The notes beneath the pieces are model-generated. The model was not told the DNA's origin and ran no database searches. It worked only from the letters and a program-made list of their open reading frames with translations. 21,428 nucleotides of DNA from Verrucomicrobiota bacterium (lineage in GTDB: Bacteria; Verrucomicrobiota; Verrucomicrobiia; Chthoniobacterales; UBA10450), in NCBI GenBank assembly GCA_003218785.1, contig QHOM01000076.1, forward strand, positions 1 through 21,428, written 5' to 3'. The position numbers and the translations under genes were made by a program. Positions within the stretch are counted from its first letter, which is position 1; the number at the start of each line of letters is the position of its first letter. Shown here in pieces: positions 1 to 8,162 of this stretch.

Positions 1-639
1 CGTCAGCAGCGTGACGATGCGATGTTCCTCGTTATAAATGCGCAGAAACTCGCGGACACGTTTTTGGCTTACCACATCCAGGCCGATTGTCGGTTCATCC
101 AGAAAAAGGACGCGCGGTTCGTGAATGAGCGCGGAGATCAGTTCCATCTTCATCCGTTCGCCTAACGAGAGTTCGCGCACCATCACATTCATTTTGTCCT
201 GCACTTCTAGAAGGTCCGACAATCCGTCGACGACCTTTTTGAACCGCGTGCGATCGATCCCGTATATGGCGCGGTTGAGCTCGAGCGATTCCTGCGCGGG
301 CAGGTCCCACCAGAGCGCATTCTTTTGTCCCATCAGCAGGCTAAACTGCCTTTTCATTTCGTTGCGCCGCTCCCACGGAACGAAGCCGAGCACGCGCGCA
401 TTACCCGACGTCGGGTTCAGCAAGCCGGAAAGCATCTTAAGCACAGTGGTTTTGCCTGCGCCGTTCGGGCCGAGAAAGCCTACAAACTCGCCTTCCTCGA
501 TTTTAAAGGAGACCTGGTCGGCCGCGCGCGTTTCATCATACCGTCGTTTGATCAGGCCTTTGATTGAACCCCAGAGACCGCGCTCTTTCCGGTACGTACG
601 GTAAACTTTGGTCAGCCCAGAAGCTTCGATCGCTGGCAT
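1..639 (-). CDS. ABC-2 type transporter ATP-binding protein (3' end cut by window edge)
   Basis: The ATPase subunit of an ABC exporter or multidrug/uncharacterised ABC-2 type transporter, cytoplasmic, which powers a membrane partner not seen here. The reading frame starts at an ATG at 639 and runs off the left edge, so about 213 residues are visible. In order it shows a Walker A motif (GPNGAGKTT, about residue 57), a Q-loop region (FSLLMGQKNALWW), the ABC signature LSLGERMK and Walker B VLFLDEPTIGLD, followed by the expected H-loop region. The N-terminal lead with GLWGSIKGLIKRRY before the core resembles the COG4586-type ATPases, which usually pair with two ABC-2 permeases; these would lie beyond the window. 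It lies 59 bp downstream of the aminotransferase gene on the same strand. The family is certain; the transported substrate cannot be told. Confidence 0.93.
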   Translation of the reverse strand, partial: MPAIEASGLTKVYRTYRKERGLWGSIKGLIKRRYDETRAADQVSFKIEEGEFVGFLGPNGAGKTTVLKMLSGLLNPTSGNARVLGFVPWERRNEMKRQFSLLMGQKNALWWDLPAQESLELNRAIYGIDRTRFKKVVDGLSDLLEVQDKMNVMVRELSLGERMKMELISALIHEPRVLFLDEPTIGLDVVSQKRVREFLRIYNEEHRIVTLLT

Positions 640-698
640 AAAGCAAGATGAATCACGCGTGCAGGTATGAAATTACGCTGCGAGGTGGGCGGGGAAAA

Positions 699-1775
699 CT
701 ACAGAACGTCGTCAAGACAGGCGAGTAGAACTGAAACAGATTCTTCCGTTTCGTCGCCCATATTGGAGAGACGAAAGGTTTTGCCTTGGATCTTGCCGTA
801 GCCGGGGTCGATGACGAGATGATGTTTGGAGCGCAAATCACGGGCGAGCTTTAGCACGTCGATGTTTCGACTATTCTTCACGCAGGTGAGCGTTTTTGAG
901 CGGAATCCTTCCTCAGCGAAAAAGTCGAAGCCAGCGCTGCGAACCCAATTGTGCACAAGCGCGTTCGTGCGCGCATGCCGATCAAAGCGCGCTTCGAATC
1001 CTTCTTCGAAAATTTCGTCGAGCTTGTATTGCAACGCGTGAATGTGTGCGATGCTGGGTGTGCTTGGCGTCATCCACTGCGCCTGCTGCTTGCGGAACTC
1101 GAGAAAATCAAAATAAAATCCGCGATTCGGGAGCCTTCCCGCACGTGCGAATGCTTTTTCCGAAACGGAAAACAATGAGAAGCCCGGTGGCAACGCAAGC
1201 GCTTTTTGCGCGCCCGTGAGCATTACGTCGATACCGAGCGCGTCCATGTCGATCTTCACCCCGGAAAATGATGAAACGGTATCGACGACGAGCGTTATAT
1301 CAGGGTATTTCGCGAGAATGCAGCAGATTTCCCCAAGCGGATTCATCACTCCGGTTGAGGTTTCGTTGTGGATCAGCGTGACAGTATCGAACTTTCCGGT
1401 CGCTAAACGCCGATCCACCGCTTTGTGATCGATATGTTTTCCCCAATCGACTTGCAAAGGCTCGGCGTTTTTGCCGCAACGCTTGGCAACGTCGAGCCAT
1501 TTATCGGAGAATGCGCCGCACATGCAACAAAGCACGCCCCGATCAACCAGATTCCGGATTGAAGCTTCCATCACGCCCCAAGCTGAGGAGGTGCAAAGAA
1601 ACACGGGCTGCTTTGTTCCGAACAACGTCTGGAGCTTTGGATGAACCCCGCAGTAAAGATTCTTGAAATCTTCGCCGCGATGCCCAATCATTGGGCGCGA
1701 AAACGCCGCCCACGTTTTCGGCGAAACCTCGACTGGCCCCGGGATGAAAAGTTTATCGTGCCGTTGCACGTGCAA
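699..1775 (-). CDS. class V aminotransferase (alanine/serine-glyoxylate aminotransferase family)
   Basis: A PLP-dependent enzyme of 358 residues, in the alanine-glyoxylate / serine-glyoxylate / SerC-like branch of fold type I aminotransferases. It opens with the family's KLFIPGPVEV segment and carries the SSAWGVMEA stretch that cups the cofactor phosphate. The cofactor-ring aspartate is D165 in VVDTVSS, and the Schiff-base lysine is K191 in TGAQKAL. A GHRGEDF motif near residue 31 also fits. Length is typical. The ATG at 1775 gives the full conserved N-terminus, and no nearby alternative does. Amino-donor preference (alanine, serine, phosphoserine or aminoethylphosphonate) cannot be decided from sequence. 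Neighbours on the same strand (DUF421 upstream, ABC ATPase downstream) give no pathway hint. Confidence 0.92.
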   Translation of the reverse strand: MHVQRHDKLFIPGPVEVSPKTWAAFSRPMIGHRGEDFKNLYCGVHPKLQTLFGTKQPVFLCTSSAWGVMEASIRNLVDRGVLCCMCGAFSDKWLDVAKRCGKNAEPLQVDWGKHIDHKAVDRRLATGKFDTVTLIHNETSTGVMNPLGEICCILAKYPDITLVVDTVSSFSGVKIDMDALGIDVMLTGAQKALALPPGFSLFSVSEKAFARAGRLPNRGFYFDFLEFRKQQAQWMTPSTPSIAHIHALQYKLDEIFEEGFEARFDRHARTNALVHNWVRSAGFDFFAEEGFRSKTLTCVKNSRNIDVLKLARDLRSKHHLVIDPGYGKIQGKTFRLSNMGDETEESVSVLLACLDDVL

Positions 1776-1839
1776 AAACTAGCGCGTAAGCCGCAGCGCC
1801 GCTACGCCTGGGAATAAAATTGTTCGCTCTGTGTCGGGT

Positions 1840-2352
1840 TTACGACTCTTTCGTGATAAAGCTTATGTCGCCGCTGCGTTCCACGCGGGCCAGTCGAACT
1901 TTCGAAAGGTCATCGATGTGCGCGTCAAGGCGCATGTCCTCTTCCAGATCATGCATAGAGACGTGGTTGCGACGCATCATGGGAAAGTCGCATTCACCAT
2001 CCCGCACGATGGTGTCCGGCGCGCCTTTGACCAAGATTCCAAATCGATGGGAATAGTACGCCAGGTGGGCAAAGGCCCGGTGTAGCCCGACTAAAACCAC
2101 GCCTCCGCCGAGCGTGGCGAAGAAAGCTGCCGAACCGTTGATCGCGCGTGAAAGCACCGAGGCGAGAATGACCAACAAGACGGCGTCGAACGGGGTTTTG
2201 TGCGCGAGCGAGCGCTTATGCCCGAGTCGGACCATTATTAATGTCGCGACGAAGACGATTATTCCGCGCAGAGAGATTTGAACGAAAGTCAAATCCTTAG
2301 GTTCCGCGCCCAGACCAAGTAAAATGTCAACGGAGTTCCAGAATGCATTCAT
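1840..2352 (-). CDS. DUF421 (YetF-like) membrane protein
   Basis: A 170-residue inner-membrane protein of the DUF421/YetF family. Three hydrophobic helices lie at about residues 24-42, 56-73 and 78-97. They are followed by the soluble domain with KGAPDTIVRDGE (about 109-120) and the family's RRNHVSMHDLEEDMR segment. The biochemical role of the family is not established; some members are linked to sporulation or cell-envelope functions in Bacillus. I chose the ATG at 2352. A frame extension to a TTG at 2424 adds 24 unrelated residues without a convincing ribosome-binding site. It is divergent from the DUF202 gene, sharing a 164-bp upstream region. Confidence 0.85.
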   Translation of the reverse strand: MNAFWNSVDILLGLGAEPKDLTFVQISLRGIIVFVATLIMVRLGHKRSLAHKTPFDAVLLVILASVLSRAINGSAAFFATLGGGVVLVGLHRAFAHLAYYSHRFGILVKGAPDTIVRDGECDFPMMRRNHVSMHDLEEDMRLDAHIDDLSKVRLARVERSGDISFITKES

Positions 2353-2516
2353 AGATACGACTGTATCGCCGGAAGAAAGTTTGTCGCGCGCATGCCGATT
2401 TTTGAGGACGCAAAACAAATCCAAGCACGAGGCGATATCCGTTACGTTCTTGAGAGGATTTAGTTGCTCAGGTCAAACAAGCGGGAGGTAATTGGCATTG
2501 AGGTCTACGGACCGCC

Positions 2517-2924
2517 ATGAGTAATCGACCCAACAAACATCCTTTGGCAGACGGTAAATTCGAGACCGAACTCCTTGCCAACGAACGCACCTTCCTCGCG
2601 TGGGTGCGGACCAGCATCGCGGTAATGGGCTTGGGATTTGTTGTCGCGCGATTTGGGCTTTGGATTCAAGACTTGGCCTCGAACCTCAATCCGCGGATTC
2701 AACTCAAATCGACCGGCTTATCTCTGCCGCTAGGAGAAATTATGATCGGTCTCGGCGGGTTAATGACGGCCCTTGCCTGCTGGCGGTATCACATCGTCAA
2801 CCGTGCAATTGAGACGGGGAAAATCAAAGCGGACCGCGGCATGGTCGTGTCGGTTAGCATAATCGTGGTCGCGACCGCGATAGCGATCATTCTTTACATG
2901 TTTTTCACTTCCACTCGGGCCTGA
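2517..2924 (+). CDS. DUF202 / YidH-like inner-membrane protein
   Basis: A 135-residue protein with the DUF202 hallmark LANERTFLAWVRTS (residues 20-33) and three predicted membrane helices (about 34-50, 72-92 and 108-130). That is the usual length and arrangement of the YidH family. The function of the family in bacteria is unknown; the related eukaryotic domain occurs in the VTC polyphosphate polymerase complex. An AGGT sequence about 12 nt upstream of the ATG is a modest ribosome-binding site. It is followed after 113 bp by a TPR membrane protein on the same strand. Confidence 0.9.
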   Translation: MSNRPNKHPLADGKFETELLANERTFLAWVRTSIAVMGLGFVVARFGLWIQDLASNLNPRIQLKSTGLSLPLGEIMIGLGGLMTALACWRYHIVNRAIETGKIKADRGMVVSVSIIVVATAIAIILYMFFTSTRA

Positions 2925-2961
2925 GAGAGTTGATGGTTTGCCGGCCTCTTTACAGCGCTTG

Positions 2962-2994
2962 CGCGAAAAACTTTCGCGTGGCATAACACCACGC
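2962..2994 (+). promoter_or_regulatory. two overlapping hairpins ahead of the TPR gene
   Basis: A perfect 7-bp hairpin (CGCGAAA-AAC-TTTCGCG, 2962-2978) and a perfect 6-bp hairpin (GCGTGG-CATAACA-CCACGC, 2976-2994) share bases 2976-2978, so they cannot both form fully. They sit 44 bp before the TPR start codon. Neither is followed by a T-run, so they are not a classic terminator. The pairing is seen directly; a regulatory role is only a guess. Confidence 0.35.
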
Positions 2995-3037
2995 TCGCGC
3001 GGTTTAAATAGCGAGAGCAGCACATCAAAACCGAATC

Positions 3038-3757
3038 ATGCCGACGGCCCCGCCTCCTTCCCACGACGCAGCGTTTGAAACAATCGTATTTTGGGAACGC
3101 TTCAAAAATGAGATTATCGCGGTGCTCATTATCATCGTGCTCGCCGTTATCGGCTTTACAGGTTACCGCTTTTATTCCGATCGCCAGGCTGCAGCGGCAT
3201 CGGCCTTGTTAGCGAGCGCAAAGAGCGCGCAAGACTATCAGCAGGTGATTGACCGTTACCCGAAGACGCCGGCAGGCGCTGATGCTTATCTTTTGCTCGC
3301 TGAAGCGCAGCGTGGTGAAAAGAAGTTCGCAGAAGCGAACGCAACTCTTCAGGTCTTCATTACGAAGAATCCGCATCATGAGTTTGTGAGCACGGCGCGG
3401 ATGGCGATGGCAGCCAATCTGGAATCAATGGGGAAGAGCGACGAGGCATTGTCGATGTACCAACAAATCGCATCGACTTACCCGACCAGTTTTACCGCGC
3501 CGCTGGCCCTACTTTCGCAAGTGTACATTCTGAAGACAAAAAACCGAATCGACGACGCGCGCCGTATCTGCGAGACAATCCTGACCCAACACCGGGCGAG
3601 CTTTTGGGCGGGTGAAGCGATGCAGGAATTGCGCTTGCTGAAGCCGAGCGGGCCATCGGAGGCGACCGCCACGCAGTCAGTCCCGCCATTTTTGGCAGTG
3701 CCAGCTCCAATGCCAACGGGATCGGTTGTTCCGAAAGCTGCCCCGACGCCAAAGTAG
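3038..3757 (+). CDS. membrane-anchored TPR protein (YfgM/TPR_21-like)
   Basis: 239 residues: a short cytoplasmic N-terminus, one membrane helix at about residues 25-45, then helical repeats of TPR type from about 60 to 195 (ADAYLLLAEAQRGEKKFAEA and GKSDEALSMYQQIASTYPTS are typical repeat pieces), and a proline/alanine-rich tail (about 200-239). The layout matches YfgM-like proteins, which in E. coli associate with the SecYEG translocon and periplasmic chaperones. The repeat also resembles the TPR of outer-membrane lipoprotein assembly factors, so the exact partner is uncertain. The gene converges with rpsI; the two stops are 34 bp apart. Confidence 0.8.
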   Translation: MPTAPPPSHDAAFETIVFWERFKNEIIAVLIIIVLAVIGFTGYRFYSDRQAAAASALLASAKSAQDYQQVIDRYPKTPAGADAYLLLAEAQRGEKKFAEANATLQVFITKNPHHEFVSTARMAMAANLESMGKSDEALSMYQQIASTYPTSFTAPLALLSQVYILKTKNRIDDARRICETILTQHRASFWAGEAMQELRLLKPSGPSEATATQSVPPFLAVPAPMPTGSVVPKAAPTPK

Positions 3758-3791
3758 ATCTGGCACAGGCTCTCCAGTCTATGCCCGGATA

Positions 3792-4187
3792 TTATCGTTT
3801 CGAGAACTGGAAACGTTTCCGCGCGCCAGGTTGCCCCGATTTCTTTCGCTCCTTCATACGCGGGTCTCGACGGAGCATACCTTCGGTCTTCAACGTGCTA
3901 CGCACATTACCATCCACCTGAAGAAGCGCGCGCGCGATGCCGAGCTGCACGGCGCCGGCCTGTCCGGTCGCGCCACCGCCGCTCGCGTTTATCGACAGGT
4001 CGTAGGCATTCACCATTTTTGCTGTTTGGAGCGGCTGCAGGACTACGTTCTGCAATGACACCGTCGGAAAATAATCTTCAAAGCTGCGACCATTGATATC
4101 GATCTTTCCGTTGCCTGGCGTCATGTGAATGCGCGCGACTGACGTTTTGCGGCGACCTGTGGCGACGAATTCTTGGGTTTCAGGCAT
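3792..4187 (-). CDS. rpsI: 30S ribosomal protein S9
   Basis: 131 residues with the S9 core: a start region FVATGRRKTSVARIHMTPGNGKIDINGRS, the middle ASGGGATGQAGAVQLGIARAL, and the diagnostic basic tail ending in QFSKR that reaches the P-site tRNA. It lies 9 bp downstream of rplM, the near-universal L13-S9 pair, so the two are surely co-transcribed. Nothing unusual in length or motifs. Confidence 0.98.
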   Translation of the reverse strand: MPETQEFVATGRRKTSVARIHMTPGNGKIDINGRSFEDYFPTVSLQNVVLQPLQTAKMVNAYDLSINASGGGATGQAGAVQLGIARALLQVDGNVRSTLKTEGMLRRDPRMKERKKSGQPGARKRFQFSKR

Positions 4188-4196
4188 AAGATTACT

Positions 4197-4628
4197 CTAG
4201 GCAACTTTGACCACCTGCGGCTGTTGCGCGGCATGCGGATGAGAATCCCCGCAATAAACTTTCAACTTCCGATAAACGGCGCGACCGAGCCGATTGTGCG
4301 GAATCATTCCACGCACAGCCCGCTCGATCAGTAATTCCGGATGCCGAGCGCGGCGCGCCCGGACATTCTCTGATTTGTGGCCGCCCACGTACCCTGAAAA
4401 GCTCATGTAACTCTTCTGCTCTTCTTTTTTTCCGGTGAGTCGCACTTTTTCGGCGTTGATGACCACCACAAAATCACCCGTATCCACGTGCGGTGTGAAA
4501 ATGGCCTTTTCCTTGCCGCGCAGCAACTTGGCCGCTTTTACCGCGACTTGGCCCAGCACCTGGCCATTGGCGTCGATCACCCACCATTTACGCGGGACTT
4601 CGTTGGCTTTGGCAGAAAAGGTTTTCAT
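4197..4628 (-). CDS. rplM: 50S ribosomal protein L13
   Basis: 143 residues with the canonical L13 beginning MKTFSAKANEVPRKWWVIDA and the motifs VVVINAEKVRLTGKK, SGYVGG and AVRGMIPHNRLGR. The frame is open further upstream (to 4796), but the ATG at 4628 gives the standard N-terminus, and the longer version would overlap the decayed CAP gene on the other strand. First gene of the L13-S9 operon; its promoter should lie in the short 4629-4689 interval, where I see no clear -35/-10 pair. Confidence 0.97.
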   Translation of the reverse strand: MKTFSAKANEVPRKWWVIDANGQVLGQVAVKAAKLLRGKEKAIFTPHVDTGDFVVVINAEKVRLTGKKEEQKSYMSFSGYVGGHKSENVRARRARHPELLIERAVRGMIPHNRLGRAVYRKLKVYCGDSHPHAAQQPQVVKVA

Positions 4629-4689
4629 ACGAGCGGAAAAGGCACGAAAACTACGGGCCATGCCACAGAGTGTCAAATTTTCGCTCGAG

Positions 4690-5341
4690 ATGCGCTTTGT
4701 CCAGCTGGTCTTCTTTTGCGCGCTTGCGATCTGCGGTGGTTCAGCAAAAGAAGACGAAGGCGTTTCAGCCGGCACCGTCATTCGGGAGATCAACATTGCG
4801 CAAAAGAATCCCCCTCTTTACGCGACATATGTCGAGAATTGCGTTCGCGCTACGATGGCGGCTCCGTCGTTCTTCCAGGAGGAATGAAATGGCGGATGAA
4901 AGAAGGATCGAGCGTCGATAGAGGAGACTGTGCGCTTCCTGCGCGCAGCTAGCCCGGAACAACCGCTCCGGCTGTCGCCCGGGGATGTGTCTCGCCGCGG
5001 CCGATCATTGCGCCGATCAGGCTGGCGGCCTCACAGGACACGGCGGCGGTGACCAGAGTAGTCCCGTGGATCGCCTGAGCCGTTACGGAATTTGGGCGGG
5101 ACTCTGGGGTGAAAACATTGCTTACGGGAAAACGACTGCGCGCGCGATCGTTCTTACGCTCATCATCGACGATGGGCGCCTAGGACGGCCACATCGCAAA
5201 AACATTTTCAATCCCAACTTTAACTACGCCGGTGCAGCGTAGGGACCGCACGTGCTTTATGGCAGCGTTTGCGCGATTAATTTCGCCAGCGGCTATACTG
5301 AAGGGCGGCCAAGTCGGTCATCGAGCAAGACTTTCAGATAG
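4690..5341 (+). pseudogene. CAP-domain (SCP/allergen V5-like) secreted protein, inactivated
   Basis: Three reading frames together spell one CAP-superfamily protein. Frame one gives a signal peptide (RFVQLVFFCALAICGGSA) and INIAQKNPPLYATYVE. The next frame gives ELRSRYDGGSVVLPGG. The first frame then returns with ETVRFLRAASPEQPLRLSPG. The third gives AAADHCADQAGG, HGGGDQSSPVDRLSRYG, WGENIAYGK, DDGRLGRPHRKNIFNPNFNY and, after a TAG at 5240-5242, YGSVCAINFASGY in the same frame. The CAP hallmarks (HADQ-like, WGENI, HRKNIFNP) are all recognisable. Damage needed to explain this: a one-base loss near 4833, single-base gains near 4920 and 4984, and a TAY-to-TAG nonsense change at 5240. Intact homologues are secreted or periplasmic proteins of unclear function. 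Several sequencing errors in one gene are the alternative, but less likely. Confidence 0.82.
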
Positions 5342-5422
5342 GGGATTTATTGAAACGCCGCGTTATGCCCAAATGGCTACTGGTCATTTGCATTACGCCA
5401 GTTTAATTGTTCCGCTCCTCGC

Positions 5423-7054
5423 ATGGTAAAATCCGTAGAAACTTCCACGAAAACCGCAATCACGCCGCGGCGCGCCGAAGACTTTCCTGAATGGTATCAG
5501 CAAGTCATTCGCGGGGCGGAGCTGGCCGAGCCATCGGATGTGCGTGGTTGCATGGTGATCCGTCCGTGGGGCTACGGCATTTGGGAGAACATACAGCGCC
5601 AGCTTGATGCGATGTTTCGCGCGACCGGACATCGCAACGCTTACTTCCCGCTTTTCATCCCGTTGAGTTATTTCGCAAAAGAAGCGGAGCATGTAGAAGG
5701 CTTCGCCAAAGAATGTGCGGTGGTCACACACAGCCGGCTGGAAGCGGATGCGGACGGAAAATTAAGGCCGGCTAGCGCACTCACTGAGCCGCTGGTAGTC
5801 CGGCCAACGTCGGAGACGATTATCGGCGCGAGCTACGCAAAATGGGTGCAATCATATCGCGATCTTCCCATCCTGATCAATCAGTGGGCGAACGTTGTCC
5901 GCTGGGAAATGCGACCGCGCCTTTTTTTGCGCACCACCGAATTTCTTTGGCAGGAGGGTCATACTGTTCACGAGACCGAAGCGGAGGCGCGCGCGGAAGC
6001 GAGATTGATTCTCGATGTTTATGAACGCTTTGTGCGCGATCATCTCGCCGTTCCTGTTTTGACCGGTGCGAAGTCCGAGAGCGAAAGATTTCCTGGTGCC
6101 GTACAAACCTTGACGCTCGAAGCGATGGCGCAAGACCGGAAAGCAATCCAGGCTGGCACCTCCCATTTTCTCGGACAGAATTTTTCGCGCGCCAGCGACA
6201 TTCAGTTTCAGAACCGCAAAGGTCAACAGGAGTTCGGTTGGACCACGAGCTGGGGGATGACCACGCGACTTGTCGGCACGATAGTGATGACGCACGGCGA
6301 CGACGACGGATTGGTTCTGCCGCCGCGGATCGCGCCAACACAGATTGTGATTTTGCCGATCACGCCAAAAGAAGAAACACGCGCCGCCGTGATGGAATCT
6401 TGCGACAAGCTCGCGAAAGAGTTGCGCGAGACTCGATATGTAGATCTTGCGATTGAAGTGGAAGTCGATCGCCGCGATCTAGGCGGTGGCATAAAAAATT
6501 GGGAATGGATCAAGAAAGGCGTCCCCTTACGAATCGAGATTGGCCCGCGCGACCTCGCATCAGGCAATGTGATGGTGAGCCGGCGTGATCAGCCTGTGAG
6601 ATCGAAAGAGTTGATCTCGACGCGGGAATTGCGTTCGCGAGCATCCGAGATTCTTGCTTCGATCCAGCAAAATCTCTTCGAGCGGGCGAAAGAATTTCGC
6701 GATGAGCATACACGCGTGATCAATTCCAAAACGGAGTTTTACGACTTCTTCACTCCGAAAAATGCGGCGAAACCCGAAATTCATGGCGGCTTTGCCCTTA
6801 CCCACTGGAACGGCTCCCGCGAAGTCGAAGAACAGATTAAGAATGACCTTACATTTTCACGGGCGAGCCGAGTGCGCGTCGCGTCGCCTGGGCAAAATCG
6901 TACTGATTCTAACTTATCGTGCGAAGCGGGTGGGATCCAGCAGTTCGTGCTCGATACTAAAACAATGTCGGCGGAGCCGACACATAATTGGCATCGCCCG
7001 ACGGACCGGCCTATCCACCGGGGCATCATCGACGTGACGCTCTACTTTTGTTGA
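5423..7054 (+). CDS. proS: prolyl-tRNA synthetase, archaeal/eukaryal type, with aberrant C-terminus
   Basis: A class II aminoacyl-tRNA synthetase that charges tRNA-Pro, of the short ProS type without the bacterial editing insertion. The ATP/proline site is intact: LVVRPTSETII (about 124-134), motif 2 RWEMRPRLFLRTTEFLWQEGHT (160-181, quoted in part elsewhere), HFLGQNFS (248-255) and motif 3 SWGMTTRLVG (276-285) with HGDDDGLVLPPRIAP. The anticodon-binding domain follows (about 305-400), then the start of the C-terminal domain (HGGFALTHWNG, 454-464). After about residue 475 the sequence stops looking like the family, whose members usually finish some 30 residues later in an Ala-Tyr end. Here it continues for 68 unrelated residues and ends in TLYFC, making 543 residues. 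This suggests a frameshift or replaced 3' end. The ATG at 5423 fits the conserved N-terminus. Confidence 0.92.
   Translation: MVKSVETSTKTAITPRRAEDFPEWYQQVIRGAELAEPSDVRGCMVIRPWGYGIWENIQRQLDAMFRATGHRNAYFPLFIPLSYFAKEAEHVEGFAKECAVVTHSRLEADADGKLRPASALTEPLVVRPTSETIIGASYAKWVQSYRDLPILINQWANVVRWEMRPRLFLRTTEFLWQEGHTVHETEAEARAEARLILDVYERFVRDHLAVPVLTGAKSESERFPGAVQTLTLEAMAQDRKAIQAGTSHFLGQNFSRASDIQFQNRKGQQEFGWTTSWGMTTRLVGTIVMTHGDDDGLVLPPRIAPTQIVILPITPKEETRAAVMESCDKLAKELRETRYVDLAIEVEVDRRDLGGGIKNWEWIKKGVPLRIEIGPRDLASGNVMVSRRDQPVRSKELISTRELRSRASEILASIQQNLFERAKEFRDEHTRVINSKTEFYDFFTPKNAAKPEIHGGFALTHWNGSREVEEQIKNDLTFSRASRVRVASPGQNRTDSNLSCEAGGIQQFVLDTKTMSAEPTHNWHRPTDRPIHRGIIDVTLYFC
6966..6982. repeat. perfect 7-bp hairpin with GGA loop in the odd tail of proS
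   Basis: TGTCGGC-GGA-GCCGACA is a perfect inverted repeat with a 3-base loop. It lies inside the part of proS that no longer resembles the family. The same loop sequence occurs in the palindrome inside nuoL. No T-run follows it. Confidence 0.6.
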
Positions 7055-7090
7055 CGGCGCACTCCGCTCCTGTTTATTCCCGCAGCAACC

Positions 7091-7336
7091 GTGGAATTAA
7101 AGCTTTACAGTCGCGAATGGTGCTCATGGTGCATTGACGCGAAGGAGTATCTCACCGAGAAAGGTTACCGCTTCAATATTGTTGATATCGGCAAAGATCG
7201 ACAAGCATATGAAGAGATGAAAAAGCTTTCCGACCAGACTTATGTCCCGACGTTCGTGGCAGGTGATAGGGTGCTGGCCAATTTCGATACCGATCAGCTC
7301 GAGAAATTTCTGAGCGAGCATCAAATCAATCCCTAA
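7091..7336 (+). CDS. glutaredoxin-like protein
   Basis: An 81-residue thioredoxin-fold protein with the redox pair C11-S-W-C14 and the cis-proline loop TYVPT (P53). It would reduce disulfides or glutathione mixed disulfides in the cytoplasm. The glycine pair that usually follows in glutaredoxins (GG before the last helix) is replaced by ANFDTDQL, so glutathione binding may differ; a NrdH- or YruB-like role is possible. The start is a GTG at 7091; no ATG gives a complete first beta strand. It lies 36 bp after proS and 10 bp before the next gene, probably one transcript. Confidence 0.9.
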   Translation: MELKLYSREWCSWCIDAKEYLTEKGYRFNIVDIGKDRQAYEEMKKLSDQTYVPTFVAGDRVLANFDTDQLEKFLSEHQINP

Positions 7337-7346
7337 CCAATCCATA

Positions 7347-8162
7347 ATGCTGTTTCCCCTTTTTCTCACGCTCGGCGTGGCACTGCTCAGTGTTGGTTTG
7401 CGCAGTTTTCCAAATTCGTATTCGCAAAAAGCGGGCGCACTCGGTATTCTTGTCGCCAGTTTTCTCGCCGTTTATTTCATTACTGGCAGCTGGGTGCTGG
7501 GTCTGACCGCTGCGGTGAGCTGGCTCTTCTTGCCGTGGCTGGAAATTCTTACTCGGATTCGCGCGCTTCGGCTACCGAAGGAAAAACAGCTCCGGCCGAA
7601 AAGTCCGCCATCATCGGATACTTTTCCTGCGCTCAGGGAGATCACGCGTGAGATCGAGGAGGAAGGGTTCGTGCATGTAGGCGACGCGGGGTGGGACTGG
7701 GAGGATTATCGACAATTTTTCCGATTGTTCTATAAAGAAGGGGATCGAGCGCAGGCCGCCATCTGCCTGAACGAACAGCATGATCTCTCATTTTATTATC
7801 TGCGAATTTCATCGCGCGCGAAGGGTGGCACGGTCTGGACGACGTGGAACTATCCGCTCTCTTACGGTTTAAAGCTCACGCCCTGCTTCCGTACTAATCG
7901 TCAACGGCCGGATCAATCGTTCTGGCAGCTTTATCAAAGTCATCGAGAGTTTCTTCGCCGAAACGGCGTAAACGCGGACGGAATCGATGCGCTCGACGAA
8001 GAGCGGATTCAAACGGAAATGGAAAACGATCTGCGCGACCAAATCGCGCACAACATCCACAAGGGAGTTCTCAAACAAACTGCAGCAGGCGACGTAAAAT
8101 ATTCCTGGCGCGGGATGATTTATCTTTGGTGCCAGTTTCTGGTCGACCTGGTGCGGCTGTAA
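7347..8162 (+). CDS. membrane protein of unknown function
   Basis: I do not recognise this 271-residue protein. It begins with two or three hydrophobic helices (about residues 1-18, 29-48 and 50-68). A cytoplasmic-looking domain follows, rich in aromatic and charged residues (GDAGWDWEDYRQFFRLFYKE, WTTWNYPLSYG, FWQLYQSHREFLRRNGV) and ending in a final short hydrophobic stretch (YLWCQFLVDLV). It starts 10 bp after the glutaredoxin stop, so the two are likely co-translated. Its TAA stop abuts a GTAG-headed palindrome. The long soluble part with unbroken frame and normal codon use supports a real gene. Confidence 0.8.
   Translation: MLFPLFLTLGVALLSVGLRSFPNSYSQKAGALGILVASFLAVYFITGSWVLGLTAAVSWLFLPWLEILTRIRALRLPKEKQLRPKSPPSSDTFPALREITREIEEEGFVHVGDAGWDWEDYRQFFRLFYKEGDRAQAAICLNEQHDLSFYYLRISSRAKGGTVWTTWNYPLSYGLKLTPCFRTNRQRPDQSFWQLYQSHREFLRRNGVNADGIDALDEERIQTEMENDLRDQIAHNIHKGVLKQTAAGDVKYSWRGMIYLWCQFLVDLVRL

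Noticed and set aside
125..604. Open frame of 159 codons on the plus strand
   Set aside because: It lies wholly opposite the ABC ATPase gene, whose Walker A, signature and Walker B motifs are unmistakable.
4629..4796. Upstream extension of the rplM frame
   Set aside because: The L13 family begins at MKTFSAK; the extra codons lie opposite the CAP pseudogene and have no similarity to L13.
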